Shown: positions 1-9,007 of the stretch, one piece after another
How the letters are laid out: each line of letters opens with the position of its first letter
How positions within the stretch are numbered: position 1 is the stretch's first letter
Assembly (NCBI RefSeq): GCF_001083805.1
Contig: NZ_JXSK01000004.1
Coordinates: 62,001 to 126,000 of the forward strand
Direction of reading: 5' to 3'
From: Photorhabdus luminescens subsp. luminescens
GTDB taxonomy: Bacteria; Pseudomonadota; Gammaproteobacteria; Enterobacterales; Enterobacteriaceae
DNA: 64,000 nucleotides
Program-made: the position numbers and the translations under genes
Notes under the pieces: model-generated
Told to the model about the DNA's origin: nothing
The model's database searches: none
Seen by the model: the letters and a program-made list of their open reading frames with translations, nothing else

Positions 1-89
1 AGGATGAAAACACCGCAGATATGTTAACCGCCGCCTCCCGTGATCTCGACAAATTCTTATGGTTTATTGAAGCAAGCGTTGAGCAGTAA
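1..89 (+). CDS. dps: Dps, C-terminal end only
   Basis: The last 28 codons of a gene that starts before the window. The readable tail includes TAASRDLDKFLWFIEA and closely matches the C-terminus of E. coli Dps, the ferritin-like dodecamer that binds DNA and oxidises iron with hydrogen peroxide in starved cells. The frame begins at base 3 and ends at TAA 87-89. A hairpin follows about 40 bases later. dps also lies near the dinG/rhlE region in E. coli, which supports the call. The rest of the protein cannot be assessed. Confidence 0.9.
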   Translation, partial: DENTADMLTAASRDLDKFLWFIEASVEQ

Positions 90-127
90 AATATAAAGAG
101 CCGTCATATTAAGAGCTCTAAGACTTA

Positions 128-158
128 CAGGCTCCTGTTAACAACGGGGGCCTGTTTA
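128..158 (+). terminator. Probable terminator after dps
   Basis: Arms CAGGCTCC (128-135) and GGGGCCTG (147-154) pair over eight bases with one G-T pair, around an 11-base loop, and are followed by TTTATATT. It lies 39 bases after the dps stop. Confidence 0.65.
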
Positions 159-307
159 TATTGGCCTTTCATTATCCAATACTCCAATGCGGCAAAACAT
201 CATAAAAAACCCTCTACATGGACAAATTCCACTATATTCTTTAAAAATCAGCACAAATTGTCTATAATCCACACTTATTTTCAGAAATAACTTGAGGAAA
301 TAATAAA

Positions 308-529
308 ATGGATAACGAAGTAAAAGACAGTAATGGCACCGTACTTAATGATGGCGATTCTGTACAGGTCATCAAAGATTTAAAAGTAAAAGGCACATCA
401 GCAACGTTAAAGCGCGGCACTTTGATTAAAAATATCCGTCTTACTCATCGTGAAGATGAAGTCGAATGTAACACAGATAAAATCAGAGGATTAGTATTGA
501 AAACCTGTTTTCTGAAAAAAGTAGGATAA
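308..529 (+). CDS. Stand-alone PhnA/YjdM C-terminal-domain protein
   Basis: A 73-aa cytoplasmic protein. DSNGTVLNDGDSV, IKDLKVKG and the following LKRGT match the beta-rich C-terminal domain of PhnA/YjdM proteins (PhnA domain, PF03831). The full-length family carries an N-terminal zinc ribbon, which is absent here: no cysteine pairs precede the domain. Despite the historical name 'alkylphosphonate uptake', the function is not settled, so no reaction is assigned. The start has a good Shine-Dalgarno (TTGAGGAAA, about 9 bases upstream). The gene stands alone, with a terminator-like hairpin at 564-593. Confidence 0.8.
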   Translation: MDNEVKDSNGTVLNDGDSVQVIKDLKVKGTSATLKRGTLIKNIRLTHREDEVECNTDKIRGLVLKTCFLKKVG

Positions 530-563
530 ATCGCCTTTTTTATTAATTATATTTACCAAATTA

Positions 564-593
564 GCCGCCCCTATAAAGAGGGTGGCATTTTTT
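564..593 (+). terminator. Rho-independent terminator after the PhnA-like gene
   Basis: GCCGCCC (564-570) pairs with GGGTGGC (580-586), one G-T pair, and is followed by ATTTTTTG. It faces the end of dinG and may serve both strands weakly. Confidence 0.75.
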
Positions 594-703
594 GCTAAGA
601 GTGAAAATAAATTCCGATTTTGGGTAGATTTATTCTTGGGTTCTGTCAATTATTACCTTCATAGCCTAGTTATCATAAACCATACAGAATCGCCTTGCTT
701 CCG

Positions 704-2851
704 CTAGATGTGAGTTTCAGTTATCTTTTTTATATTGCCAATTTCCGCCTCTGAAATAACCTCCGGCTGTTCAATAGGAAAAACGGGCAGCGCCTGCAAT
801 AATCTTGGGCCATACCTTTTGCTCAGTAAACGCCTGTCATAAATCACCACATCACCATAACATTCATGACTACGGATAAGTCTTCCTACTTGCTGAATAA
901 GGCTAAAAGAAGCACTTGGTAAACTCTGCACTTCAAACGGATAACGCTTAAGTGATTTCAACCACTCGCTTTCAGTAATAATGACTGGATTATTCACTGG
1001 CGGAAATGAGATTTTTTGAATGTGAACTTGGGACAGATAATCCCCCTTTAAATCCAACCCTTCCGCAAAAGATTGCAATCCGACCAATACGCTACACTGC
1101 CCTTCATTAATACGCTGACAATGAGTTTCCACTAACCGATAACGTGGCTGATCCCCCTGCACCAGTAACATCAGGCGTAAATCTGTCACATAAGAGAGAA
1201 AGATATCCATTGCCCTCTGGCTGCTGAACAAAATCAACATACCTTTATGTTGCTGCCTCAGCAATTGAGCCCTGAAATAACACGCCATCTCTTGCAAATG
1301 AGCGGCTTCATTGTGAAGTGTCGGTTCCAACGACATTTTGGGAATAATCAGTTTGCCCTGTCGCATATGATCAAAAGGCGATGACAATGTAACGAAACGA
1401 TCGCCTGCTTTTTCAGTTAACCCAGTCAACTCCTGAATACGGGAAAAACTATTCAAGGAACGCAGTGTTGCCGATGTCACGACTACATGAGGAATACTAC
1501 GCCAAAGCAGTTGATTAAGCTGTTCGCTGACTCTGATACCGGAACAATGGAAGTAGAGATGCGATTGATTTTTCTCATAACGGCGCTTAAACCATTTTGA
1601 TACCGGCGCCCCAGATGACTGTTCCAGCGCTGCTAAACGCCACAACTTAGCCATATTTTCAAAATATCCCAGTGTGCGACTGGTCTGCAAAATAGACCGA
1701 TGCAATCTGACAATATCCTGTTTAGCCGTTCGCTCAGTCAAATCATTCAGTATCGCTTCTGCCAACCCCCGTAAACCGTCGGTCAGTTTAAATAGCTGCT
1801 GGCAGCAAAGTAGCAAGTTATCCGGTAACTTACCCATCTCGAACAGATACTCATCTACTTCATTCTTTTCAGGTAACAGCGCCTGAGTAATAATAGCGAG
1901 TTCTTTAAAGCACTCCCGTAACTTTTCACTGTGTTCATTCAGGCGACTGGCATTAGCTAAGCGTGGTGGCTTTGCCGGATGGAATTGCACCAGATATTGC
2001 TCAACATGACGAACAAACGTATCTAATTGACCATTAAGTTGAAACAGGGTGATTTCCCCCTCAACTTCCAGAGAATCCCTGGCAACATCCGGTATATGGT
2101 GTCCTTCGTCGAGTACCAATAGCAAATTTTTAGCATCAGGGAGTACCGATTCACTCTCCAATGCCGCCATCACTAACGCATGGTTAGCAATCACCACATC
2201 TACATTTTCGATCTCACGGCGAGCAATAAAAAATGGGCAACGATGATAATACTGACAGTTACGCCCCAGACAATTTGCTTTATCCGTACTCACTTTCCCC
2301 CACAAAGCATCAGACAAAGCCAATTTATGGTGATCACGCACTCCATCCCAGGCAAAAGTTGTGTAGTCACTACGCAACTGACGACACAACTCCTTCTCTT
2401 CGCTATTAGCAAGCTCTGTTTTGTCTTCAACCAAAAACATCAGATCGATCTGCTCGCTATCGGTTGCACAGATAGCTTCAAGATTGCGTGGGCAGACATA
2501 ACGACCACGACCAAAAACACCGGCAAATTTCAGATCGGGAATAATTTTACGCAGCAGTGGCAGGTCTTTACTGTAAATCTGATCTTGTAAAGCGACATTC
2601 GCCGTACTTACGACCAATGGCTTACTTTCCGCCCTACTGATAGCAATGCCAGGTAGCAGGTAAGAAAGGGTTTTACCGATGCCGGTTGGCGCCTCAATAA
2701 CCAAATGGCGCCCTTCTTGATCCGCAAGCGTTTTTGCAACTTCGGCAATCATCTGTCGCTGAGGAGCACGGGAAATAAAACCATTAATATGTTGAGGTAA
2801 TGCTTTATACCACTGACTTATCTGATTTTTTATTGAATTAGAAAGTGCCAT
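704..2851 (-). CDS. dinG: ATP-dependent DNA helicase DinG (Fe-S, 5'-3')
   Basis: A superfamily 2 helicase of the XPD/Rad3 type that unwinds DNA-RNA hybrids, D-loops and other repair or replication-conflict structures. Walker A EAPTGIGKT lies at about residues 53-61 and the DEGH box at 248-251. The four Fe-S cysteines are C120, C194, C199 and C205, the same spacing as the E. coli enzyme. The QQVGRLIR helicase motif VI is near the C-terminus. The start at 2851 gives MALSNSIKNQ, which aligns with the E. coli N-terminus and has AGAG just upstream; an in-frame ATG at 2866 would add five residues but has a poorer ribosome site. Length (715 aa) is normal for the family. In E. coli dinG is in the SOS regulon, but I see no LexA box upstream here. 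Confidence 0.96.
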   Translation of the reverse strand: MALSNSIKNQISQWYKALPQHINGFISRAPQRQMIAEVAKTLADQEGRHLVIEAPTGIGKTLSYLLPGIAISRAESKPLVVSTANVALQDQIYSKDLPLLRKIIPDLKFAGVFGRGRYVCPRNLEAICATDSEQIDLMFLVEDKTELANSEEKELCRQLRSDYTTFAWDGVRDHHKLALSDALWGKVSTDKANCLGRNCQYYHRCPFFIARREIENVDVVIANHALVMAALESESVLPDAKNLLLVLDEGHHIPDVARDSLEVEGEITLFQLNGQLDTFVRHVEQYLVQFHPAKPPRLANASRLNEHSEKLRECFKELAIITQALLPEKNEVDEYLFEMGKLPDNLLLCCQQLFKLTDGLRGLAEAILNDLTERTAKQDIVRLHRSILQTSRTLGYFENMAKLWRLAALEQSSGAPVSKWFKRRYEKNQSHLYFHCSGIRVSEQLNQLLWRSIPHVVVTSATLRSLNSFSRIQELTGLTEKAGDRFVTLSSPFDHMRQGKLIIPKMSLEPTLHNEAAHLQEMACYFRAQLLRQQHKGMLILFSSQRAMDIFLSYVTDLRLMLLVQGDQPRYRLVETHCQRINEGQCSVLVGLQSFAEGLDLKGDYLSQVHIQKISFPPVNNPVIITESEWLKSLKRYPFEVQSLPSASFSLIQQVGRLIRSHECYGDVVIYDRRLLSKRYGPRLLQALPVFPIEQPEVISEAEIGNIKKITETHI

Positions 2852-3034
2852 TGAATTCTCTGCCATACAACCGGGGCGCTATTGTCCCACAGAGCAGAAA
2901 TGAAATCAGCTTCATGTCGAGGCGACAATCAACCAACTCGCTAATTTAATACACATTCATTAAATTGGTGAACACCTTGCCAGCTATTCAGAACGCTATA
3001 TACTTCCTATTTTCTACAACACCTGAGAACAATA

Positions 3035-3196
3035 ATGAAAAAGTTCCCTATCATTTTCATCGCTATCTTTGCATTTGGTTCAATTGGCGGCGTATTCTTG
3101 GCGGGTCTTAATATGTATACCCGCTCGACCACACCGATAGAATCACCAATTAGTCAACAGCAAGAGACCACCACAGCGCCGATACAACAACAATAA
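3035..3196 (+). CDS. Small single-pass membrane protein, unknown
   Basis: A 53-aa ORF starting MKKFPIIFIAIFAFGS. A hydrophobic segment covers about residues 4-25, followed by a polar tail rich in Ser, Thr, Pro and Gln (TTTAPIQQQ at the end). That is the layout of a small inner-membrane protein, or of a short exported protein with an uncleaved signal; there is no lipobox cysteine. A weak GAGAACAATA precedes the ATG. It sits between dinG (opposite strand) and sseA, 63 bases before the sseA start. I do not recognise the family. Coding status rests on the signal-like N-terminus and the short purine-rich leader. Confidence 0.55.
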   Translation: MKKFPIIFIAIFAFGSIGGVFLAGLNMYTRSTTPIESPISQQQETTTAPIQQQ

Positions 3197-3259
3197 CAGG
3201 CCGTGACACTCATTTTATCTTTGTATCCAATTCATCTTCGTGTCAAGTGAGGAACCCCC

Positions 3260-4096
3260 ATGAATAACGCATACTTTGTCACTCCACAATGGCTAAAAGA
3301 TCATCTTGATGATGAGAATCTCGTCATCCTTGATGCAACTGCCCCACCACCACCTCAACAAATTGATTGCCATAAACTTTGGCTGGATACCCACATCCCC
3401 GGCGCCCAATTTTTTGATTTAGACAAAGTTGCCAATCATCAAAGTGGATTGCCTCATATGCTGCCCGATCCACAAACTTTCAGTCAGGCTGTTGGCGCAA
3501 TGGGCATCAGCGAAAATCATTTAGTCGTGATTTATGACCAAGGCAATATGTTCTCTGCCCCTCGCGCATGGTGGACATTTAAAATATTCGGTAGTCATAA
3601 CGTCCGTATCCTTGATGGCGGTTTACAAGGCTGGCAACAAGCAGGATTTTCGACAGAATCCGGTGAAGTACAACGCAATCCTCAGATCTTTAATGCCGAT
3701 TTAGATGCTGACAAAGTGAAATCCCTGGAACACATTCTGGATTCGCTCAATGATCCACAAACCCAAATTGTCGATGCCAGAGCAACAGACCGTTTTCAAG
3801 CTAAAGCCCCTGAACCACGTCCCGGATTAAGAATGGGCCATATTCCCGGTAGTAAAAACGTTCCGTGGAACATGTTAGTAGAAAATGGTCACTTTAAATC
3901 GGCAAGCGAAATTACAAATATTTTCCATAAACAAGATGTCGATTTAAACAAACCAGTTATTGCCAGTTGTGGTTCAGGTATGACCGCTGCTGTTTTGGTA
4001 CTGGGTTTGGATATCATCGGCAAGCAAGATGTTTATTTATATGATGGCTCATGGGCTGAATGGGGAGCAGATGATGCTTTGCCGCTTGAAAAATAA
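3260..4096 (+). CDS. sseA: 3-mercaptopyruvate sulfurtransferase
   Basis: A two-rhodanese-domain enzyme of 278 aa, normal for the family, that moves sulfur from 3-mercaptopyruvate to an acceptor such as thioredoxin or cyanide. The N-terminal domain (about 1-135) lacks the active cysteine, as expected. The C-terminal domain (about 160-275) has the loop CGSGMTAA with catalytic Cys237; CGSG followed by V/M-T is typical of mercaptopyruvate enzymes rather than thiosulfate sulfurtransferases. The linker PEPRPGLRMGHIPG also matches SseA. Start ATG 3260 follows GTGAGGAACCCCC. A hairpin terminator lies just after the stop. In E. coli sseA maps elsewhere, so its position between dinG and the lipase array is a local arrangement. 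Confidence 0.95.
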   Translation: MNNAYFVTPQWLKDHLDDENLVILDATAPPPPQQIDCHKLWLDTHIPGAQFFDLDKVANHQSGLPHMLPDPQTFSQAVGAMGISENHLVVIYDQGNMFSAPRAWWTFKIFGSHNVRILDGGLQGWQQAGFSTESGEVQRNPQIFNADLDADKVKSLEHILDSLNDPQTQIVDARATDRFQAKAPEPRPGLRMGHIPGSKNVPWNMLVENGHFKSASEITNIFHKQDVDLNKPVIASCGSGMTAAVLVLGLDIIGKQDVYLYDGSWAEWGADDALPLEK

Positions 4097-4107
4097 TTAA
4101 ATGCCAT

Positions 4108-4135
4108 AGGGCATATTTATTCTATGCCCTTTAAT
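4108..4135 (+). terminator. Terminator after sseA
   Basis: AGGGCATA (4108-4115) and TATGCCCT (4123-4130) form a perfect eight-base stem with a seven-base loop, followed by TTAATTATT. It ends the sseA transcript before the AT-rich lipase region. Confidence 0.7.
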
Positions 4136-4595
4136 TATTCAATATAAACAAATAGATATATTCACAGAAAATCAAACAGTCTCCCAAAAAAATAACTTCC
4201 ATATTGTTATATTTCACCATCCTATTTATTAATTTCATTTTACACTTATCAGTTAATATTATTTTTTGTCAATCAGAGTTACACAAAATAATGAAACAAA
4301 TATATTTATAAATTTAAATATTATTATTATCAACTTAAAATTCAACTCTGTTTTTTATTTAAAAATAAGATTAAGCTACTATTTCAACAGGAATTAATAT
4401 TGCAAGTCATTCTTGTCAACAAATCGTGGGCATGAAGTAGCAGTGAAGAGATAAACATCAAAATAGATTTAAACTCTTTACGACAAAGCAAGAAAAATAA
4501 AACATCCTAATGCGCTCAGTACCGAAAGAGTTGAATATTAATGTTTTTACCAAAACACAATATCAACATTTATATCATAAAAATGGAGAGTAAAA
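4136..4595 (+). promoter_or_regulatory. AT-rich leader of lipase A
   Basis: No ORF is supported in these 460 bases. Around 4324-4380 it shares a stretch with the leaders of lipases B-D (CAACTTAAAATTCAACTCTG then TTTTTTATTTAAA), but the distance from this block to the ATG is about 130 bases longer than in its neighbours. A strong Shine-Dalgarno (GGAGAGTAAAA) precedes the start. Promoter hexamers cannot be placed with confidence. Confidence 0.45.
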
Positions 4596-5702
4596 ATGAC
4601 TATTTCTCTTAAAGATCAAAGAATAAATCTCGCACTCAGCTTTATCAGTGGTGCAGGAAGTATCATAACCGAAAAACCAGAACCGACTATGGTTGCGGAA
4701 AATATTCAAGCATCATTGGAAAAGAGCAAAGTCACTGCCAATAGATTCTCTATTATTTGGGGACCCGCTGTTTTTCGTGTTGATAATGGAAAAAACACCA
4801 AAGATAATAAGGACGACCACGTTTTATTCATGGTAAAAAATCGCAAAATTCCCCACGATTATCGCATCGTTATCCGTGGATCATGGTCTGATGTCAACTG
4901 GCAGGTTGAAAACTTCGCTATACACGAAACTGTGAATTGGTCACTTTGGGATCAAAACATTCCTGAAGAGTTTAAAGACGCTAAGATCTCTTATGGAACC
5001 CACATAGCATTAAACTATATTGTTAATCAAGTAAAAAGTAACAATATTCCTGGTCATGGAGAATCACTCATTGAAGCAATTAATAAAATTGCTTCGGAAA
5101 AAGGCATACATAATATTACCATCACCGGGCACAGTTTAGGTGGTATTCTCGCCTCTACACTTGGATTATATTTAAAACGCTTATACCTTAATAAGGGTAA
5201 CAATAATATTCGTATTCATGTTTGCTCTTTCGCCAATCCAAATACCGGTAATGACGTTTTTGCCTCTTACATTAAATCTGTTTTTAACCACTCGTCAGCA
5301 ACCAGCTATAAAAGCCATTTCTTAAGGGTTCATAATCAAAAAGATGTCATTTCCCTCATCTGGAACCTGGATGGATTAGAAAAAATTCCAACTATCTATG
5401 AGCCATTAATTAAATTAGATGAGAAACTAATTAACAGATTTAAAAATATTGTTCTGCTTGTAAAAGATAAGAATTACACCAAACTCACGCCAGATTTATC
5501 TTTTACGGCACCTATTTTAAAATTAGATCTCAATAAGCAAGTTGTTTTTCAACATATTAAAGCCTACGCTAATCAATATGGCATGAATTTAGTGGAAGTT
5601 AATGACGGTACTCAACCACCTATTGATGATCTTGTGGTTGTTAACAGTAACCTATCTCAAGATATTGTAGATTATTTTTTACAGATACCTCTGCCTGAAT
5701 GA
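4596..5702 (+). CDS. Lipase A, GHSLGG alpha/beta hydrolase (first of four paralogs)
   Basis: A 368-aa class-3-type lipase (PF01764 fold), similar to the Pdl lipases of Photorhabdus toxin loci. The nucleophile elbow is TGHSLGG with Ser180. The expected acid is the Asp in HNQKDVISL and the expected His is in QHIKAY near the C-terminus, matching positions in the three downstream copies. WGPAVFRVD and VIRGSWSDVNW are family landmarks that probably form the oxyanion side and substrate pocket. There is no signal peptide or membrane segment, so if exported it would need a signal-less route or lysis. The start MTIS is conserved in all four copies and follows GGAGAGTAAAA. The most divergent copy: FANPNTGND replaces the FAAPTAGND of its sisters. 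Substrate unknown; phospholipid or neutral lipid is plausible. Confidence 0.85.
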   Translation: MTISLKDQRINLALSFISGAGSIITEKPEPTMVAENIQASLEKSKVTANRFSIIWGPAVFRVDNGKNTKDNKDDHVLFMVKNRKIPHDYRIVIRGSWSDVNWQVENFAIHETVNWSLWDQNIPEEFKDAKISYGTHIALNYIVNQVKSNNIPGHGESLIEAINKIASEKGIHNITITGHSLGGILASTLGLYLKRLYLNKGNNNIRIHVCSFANPNTGNDVFASYIKSVFNHSSATSYKSHFLRVHNQKDVISLIWNLDGLEKIPTIYEPLIKLDEKLINRFKNIVLLVKDKNYTKLTPDLSFTAPILKLDLNKQVVFQHIKAYANQYGMNLVEVNDGTQPPIDDLVVVNSNLSQDIVDYFLQIPLPE

Positions 5703-5756
5703 TAATATTAATGTCGCATAAATTAATTACACTTTACCTATATTTCATCTAAATTT

Positions 5757-5784
5757 AATGGAGCCTTATTACAAAGGTTCCATT
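5757..5784 (+). terminator. 3' hairpin of lipase A
   Basis: AATGGAGCCTT and AAAGGTTCCATT form an imperfect inverted repeat 55 bases after the stop. Near-identical hairpins follow the other three lipase genes. No long T-run follows, so it may be a processing or stability element rather than a simple terminator. Confidence 0.55.
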
Positions 5785-6196
5785 AAACGATAATTATTAA
5801 AATATAATAAAGAATCACTTTCCCCAATATATCATGTGAATACCAATGATTTACAATCATTTTCAATGAAATTATTCACAGAGATAATCTCAACGCTATT
5901 TATATATTATAATTCTTGAGAAAAAATAATCCAAAAAGATAACAATAATATTTACACATGATTATTAAATATATAATTATGATAGTTTACTTTTAATTTC
6001 AAAATAAATAATTTATATTTTCCAAATGAAAAAAATATCAAAAAAACCATGTAATTATTTGACAGATTTAAAAGTTATTATTAACTTTAAGTTTAAATCT
6101 GTTTTTGTCTAAATGGAAGAGCAAAAGAATCAAATATTGATATTTAAACAGATACCTCGTATTAACACTTATTACATGAAAAAATAGGGAGTAAAA
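5785..6196 (+). promoter_or_regulatory. Leader and probable promoter region of lipase B
   Basis: AT-rich non-coding DNA. The block shared with lipases C and D starts at TTTGACAGATTTAAA (TTGACA at 6059-6064), continues through TTATTATTAACTTTAA and ends in TAAATGGAAGA. TTGACA matches the -35 consensus; TATTAA or TAACTT downstream are possible -10 hexamers, but spacing is not ideal. The ATG lies about 135 bases further on and is preceded by GGGAGTAAAA. Confidence 0.5.
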
Positions 6197-7315
6197 ATGA
6201 CTATTTCTCGTGAAGATCAAAAAATAAATCTCGCGCTCAGCTTCATTATTAACTCTGGAGGTATAAAAACTAGCAAATCAGAACCGGGCATCGTTTCGGA
6301 AAATATCCAAAGATCATTAGAAAGCAGTAAAGCAACAGCAAATAAATTCACTATCATTTGGGGGCCTGCGGTGTTTCGCGTTGATGACGTTAATGCGAAA
6401 AAAAGCATTATAGACAAAAAGGACGATCATGTTCTATTCATTGCGCAAAATCGTCATGACCCAAATGACTACCGTGTGGTTATTCGGGGATCATGGTCCG
6501 ATATTAACTGGCTTAATGAAGATATTATTGTCTGTAACACGCAAGATTGGGCACGATGGGATTCAAGATCACCCAAAAATGCCAAGATAGCCTATGGAAC
6601 TGACATGGCATTAGGCTATATTCTTAATCAATTGAAAAGCAACAATCCTCCCGGTTATGGAGAATCGCTCACTGATGCTATTGATAAAATTGCACAGAAA
6701 GAAGGGATACAAAACATTACTATTACAGGGCACAGTTTAGGAGGAGTACTATCTTCTACCATTGGTTTATATCTAAAGAGACGGTATCTTGATAAAGGAA
6801 ACAACAATATTCGGATTAATGTTTGTGCTTTCGCAGGCCCAACGGCTGGCAACGATACTTTCGCATCCTACTCTGAATCTATTTTCAATGATATATCAGT
6901 TGCCGGTTATAAAAGTAATTTTCTGAGAATTCATAATAGTATAGATGTCGTTCCCTTGGCCTGGTATATAAAAGGTTTGGAGGAAGTTAAAGCTATCTAT
7001 CCAGTGTTAACTGTCACAATTAATGCTCTTATTCTTTCCGTCCTTGATAAGAATTATACGCAAATTTTCCCAGATTTCCCTATTCACTCACAGATTCCAA
7101 TATCACCAATCGCGTCGTTTAATGATTTACTGGTTAATGTTGGCAATCAACATACTCGCGCCTATACCAAAGAGTATGGCATGAGTTTCATCACCATTGA
7201 TAACAATTCAAATATACCGGCTGATTACGATATTGTTGTGGTTAATGACAGCCTATCCGAAAGTATTATTGATCTCCTAAAATTTCTGACCAAAGGTAAA
7301 ATCAGTATTAAATAA
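6197..7315 (+). CDS. Lipase B, GHSLGG alpha/beta hydrolase (paralog 2)
   Basis: A 372-aa paralog of the preceding lipase. TGHSLGG carries Ser180; the probable acid is the Asp in HNSIDVVPLAW and the probable His is in QHTRAY. GIKTSKSEPG and the segment around residues 66-75 (AKKSIIDKKDD) are small insertions that separate it from copy A. The tail ends DIVVVNDSLSESIIDLLKF, nearly the same as copy C, so B and C look like the most recent duplication on the C-terminal side. No signal sequence. Ribosome site GGGAGTAAAA sits directly before ATG. The gene has its own leader and 3' hairpin, so it is probably a separate transcription unit. Confidence 0.85.
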   Translation: MTISREDQKINLALSFIINSGGIKTSKSEPGIVSENIQRSLESSKATANKFTIIWGPAVFRVDDVNAKKSIIDKKDDHVLFIAQNRHDPNDYRVVIRGSWSDINWLNEDIIVCNTQDWARWDSRSPKNAKIAYGTDMALGYILNQLKSNNPPGYGESLTDAIDKIAQKEGIQNITITGHSLGGVLSSTIGLYLKRRYLDKGNNNIRINVCAFAGPTAGNDTFASYSESIFNDISVAGYKSNFLRIHNSIDVVPLAWYIKGLEEVKAIYPVLTVTINALILSVLDKNYTQIFPDFPIHSQIPISPIASFNDLLVNVGNQHTRAYTKEYGMSFITIDNNSNIPADYDIVVVNDSLSESIIDLLKFLTKGKISIK

Positions 7316-7340
7316 CCTTATCTTATTATGAGTAACATAA

Positions 7341-7366
7341 GTGGAGCCTTTATTAAAGGTTCCATT
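7341..7366 (+). terminator. 3' hairpin of lipase B
   Basis: GTGGAGCCTTTA and TAAAGGTTCCATT form the recurring lipase-array hairpin, here followed by CATTGCAATAAA. Same caveat as the other copies: no clear T-run. Confidence 0.55.
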
Positions 7367-7551
7367 CATTGCAATAAACCACTTTCCATAGGCAGTATGA
7401 TATACAAAGTCACTTATATAACCTTTCAAATATGTAATGATATTTTTATGGGATTATTTAGCACATCATTTTTATCACCTGTTTTTAATTCCGTAATAAA
7501 TAATTCACATATTGACAAACAAAATAATATTAAAAAATTCCTTACACACAT

Positions 7552-7693
7552 TTGACAGATTTAAAATTCATTATTAACTTTAAAATTAACTATGTTTTTT
7601 ATTTAAATGGAAGATTAAAAAAATCAAACCTTAATGTTTGAGCCTAAACATCAGTTCAACATTTACCATATGAAAAAATTAGAGGGAGTAAAA
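7552..7693 (+). promoter_or_regulatory. Leader and probable promoter of lipase C
   Basis: TTGACA (7552-7557) opens the same block found upstream of lipase B: GACAGATTTAAA, a TTATTAACTTTAA core and TTTAAATGGAAGATT. It ends at a strong ribosome site, GAGGGAGTAAAA. Distance from TTGACA to ATG is 142 bases, close to the 138 of copy B. Confidence 0.5.
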
Positions 7694-8809
7694 ATGACTA
7701 TATCTCTTGAAGAGCAAAAATTAAATCTCGCGTTAGGCCTTATTATTAATTCTGGAGAAATATCTGACAAACCAGACAAAATAAATACCATCAAATTTGA
7801 TATTAATAAATCACTTAAAAACAGTAAGACAACGGCAGATAAATTCTCTATCATTTGGGGACCGGCAGTGTTCCGTATTGATGAAAAACACCACGATAAA
7901 AAATATGATCACGTTGTAATGATTGTAAAAAATATCGATAATCCAAGTGATTATCGCCTTGTTATTCGGGGAACTTGGTCCACGATTAACGAGTTTGATG
8001 AAGATCTTCTTGTCGCTACAACTGTAGACTGGTCAAATTGGGACACAAATATCCCTAAAGAATTTAAAGACGCTAAGATCTCCTATGGAACAGACTTAGC
8101 ATTAAAGTCTCTGATTAATGGCAAGCCTCTTAATAAGGATAATACATCACTGTCACTAATCGATGAAATTGATAAAATTACTACAGAAGAAGGGAAAGAT
8201 AAGATACTGAATATTACCGTCACAGGGCACAGTTTGGGCGGCTTATTGGCTTCTACTATTGGTTTATATTTGAAGAGACGATATCTTAATAAAGGAAACG
8301 ATAATATTCATATTCAAGTGTGTACCTTTGCAGCTCCAACTGCCGGTAATAAAATTTTCGCATCCTATTCTGAGTCTGTTTTTAGCGGAACATTAATGCA
8401 TAATTATTACAAAAGTAACTTTCTGAGAATTCATAATAACCATGATATCGTTCCCTTGGCATGGGCTATAAAAGATTTAAAGAAAATTAAGGCTATCTAT
8501 CCACATATAGCAATCAAAATACTTGTTGATGCTGTTATTCTTTCTGTTTGGGATAAAAATTACACCCAGATTTTTCCAGACTACTTTTTTACTACAAAAA
8601 TTCCAGACTCCATTCATGGCTTATTTAATAAGATAGGTTATCAACATATCGATGCATATCCCAGAGGATATGGCATGAGTTTTATTCGAATTGATAATAG
8701 CCCAGAGATACCGACTGATTACGATATAGTTGTAGTTAATGATAGCCTCTCTGAAAGTATTATTGCTCTCCTCAAGTTTCTAACTAAGAATACAATCGAT
8801 ATTACATAA
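7694..8809 (+). CDS. Lipase C, GHSLGG alpha/beta hydrolase (paralog 3)
   Basis: A 371-aa paralog. An upstream in-frame ATG at 7634 would add 20 residues, but the start at 7694 has GAGGGAG at ideal spacing and gives the MTISLEEQ shared by all copies, so I use it. TGHSLGG has Ser180, the same number as copies A and B. The probable acid is in HNNHDIVPLAW and the probable His in QHIDAY. It differs by a shortened loop near residue 65 (EKHHDKKYDH) and by GTWSTINEF where the others have GSWS..NW. No signal peptide. An ERIC element lies shortly after its 3' hairpin. Confidence 0.85.
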   Translation: MTISLEEQKLNLALGLIINSGEISDKPDKINTIKFDINKSLKNSKTTADKFSIIWGPAVFRIDEKHHDKKYDHVVMIVKNIDNPSDYRLVIRGTWSTINEFDEDLLVATTVDWSNWDTNIPKEFKDAKISYGTDLALKSLINGKPLNKDNTSLSLIDEIDKITTEEGKDKILNITVTGHSLGGLLASTIGLYLKRRYLNKGNDNIHIQVCTFAAPTAGNKIFASYSESVFSGTLMHNYYKSNFLRIHNNHDIVPLAWAIKDLKKIKAIYPHIAIKILVDAVILSVWDKNYTQIFPDYFFTTKIPDSIHGLFNKIGYQHIDAYPRGYGMSFIRIDNSPEIPTDYDIVVVNDSLSESIIALLKFLTKNTIDIT

Positions 8810-8840
8810 ATTTATCTTATTATGTATATATTTGATTTAA

Positions 8841-8864
8841 ATGGAGCCTTTATAAAGGTTCCAT
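8841..8864 (+). terminator. 3' hairpin of lipase C
   Basis: ATGGAGCCTTTA and TAAAGGTTCCAT pair around a minimal loop, followed by TCATTGCAATAAA. Third copy of the lipase-array hairpin. Confidence 0.55.
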
Positions 8865-8880
8865 TCATTGCAATAAATTA

Positions 8881-9007
8881 TATACCCGTCATCTTTCAAG
8901 TTGCCTCTTTGTTGGCTACACTCACTCACCCCGGTCACATAGTTCTCTATGCTCCCGGGGATTCGCTCCTTTACCGTCGCGACGCATCTTGAAATCCATT
9001 GGGTATA
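8881..9007. repeat. ERIC element, 127 bp
   Basis: Starts TATACCCGTCATCTTTCAAG and ends CTTGAAATCCATTGGGTATA, so the termini are inverted repeats. The central part contains CACCCCGGTCACATAG and GCTCCCGGGGATTCGCTCC, the hallmark palindromic core of enterobacterial repetitive intergenic consensus (ERIC/IRU) elements. It belongs to the same family as the copies at 22977, 55037, 56317 and 61571. It sits in the gap between lipases C and D. Confidence 0.92.

Noticed and set aside
7328-7555. 75-codon ORF between lipases B and C
   Set aside because: It covers the 3' hairpin and AT-rich leader; no ribosome site.
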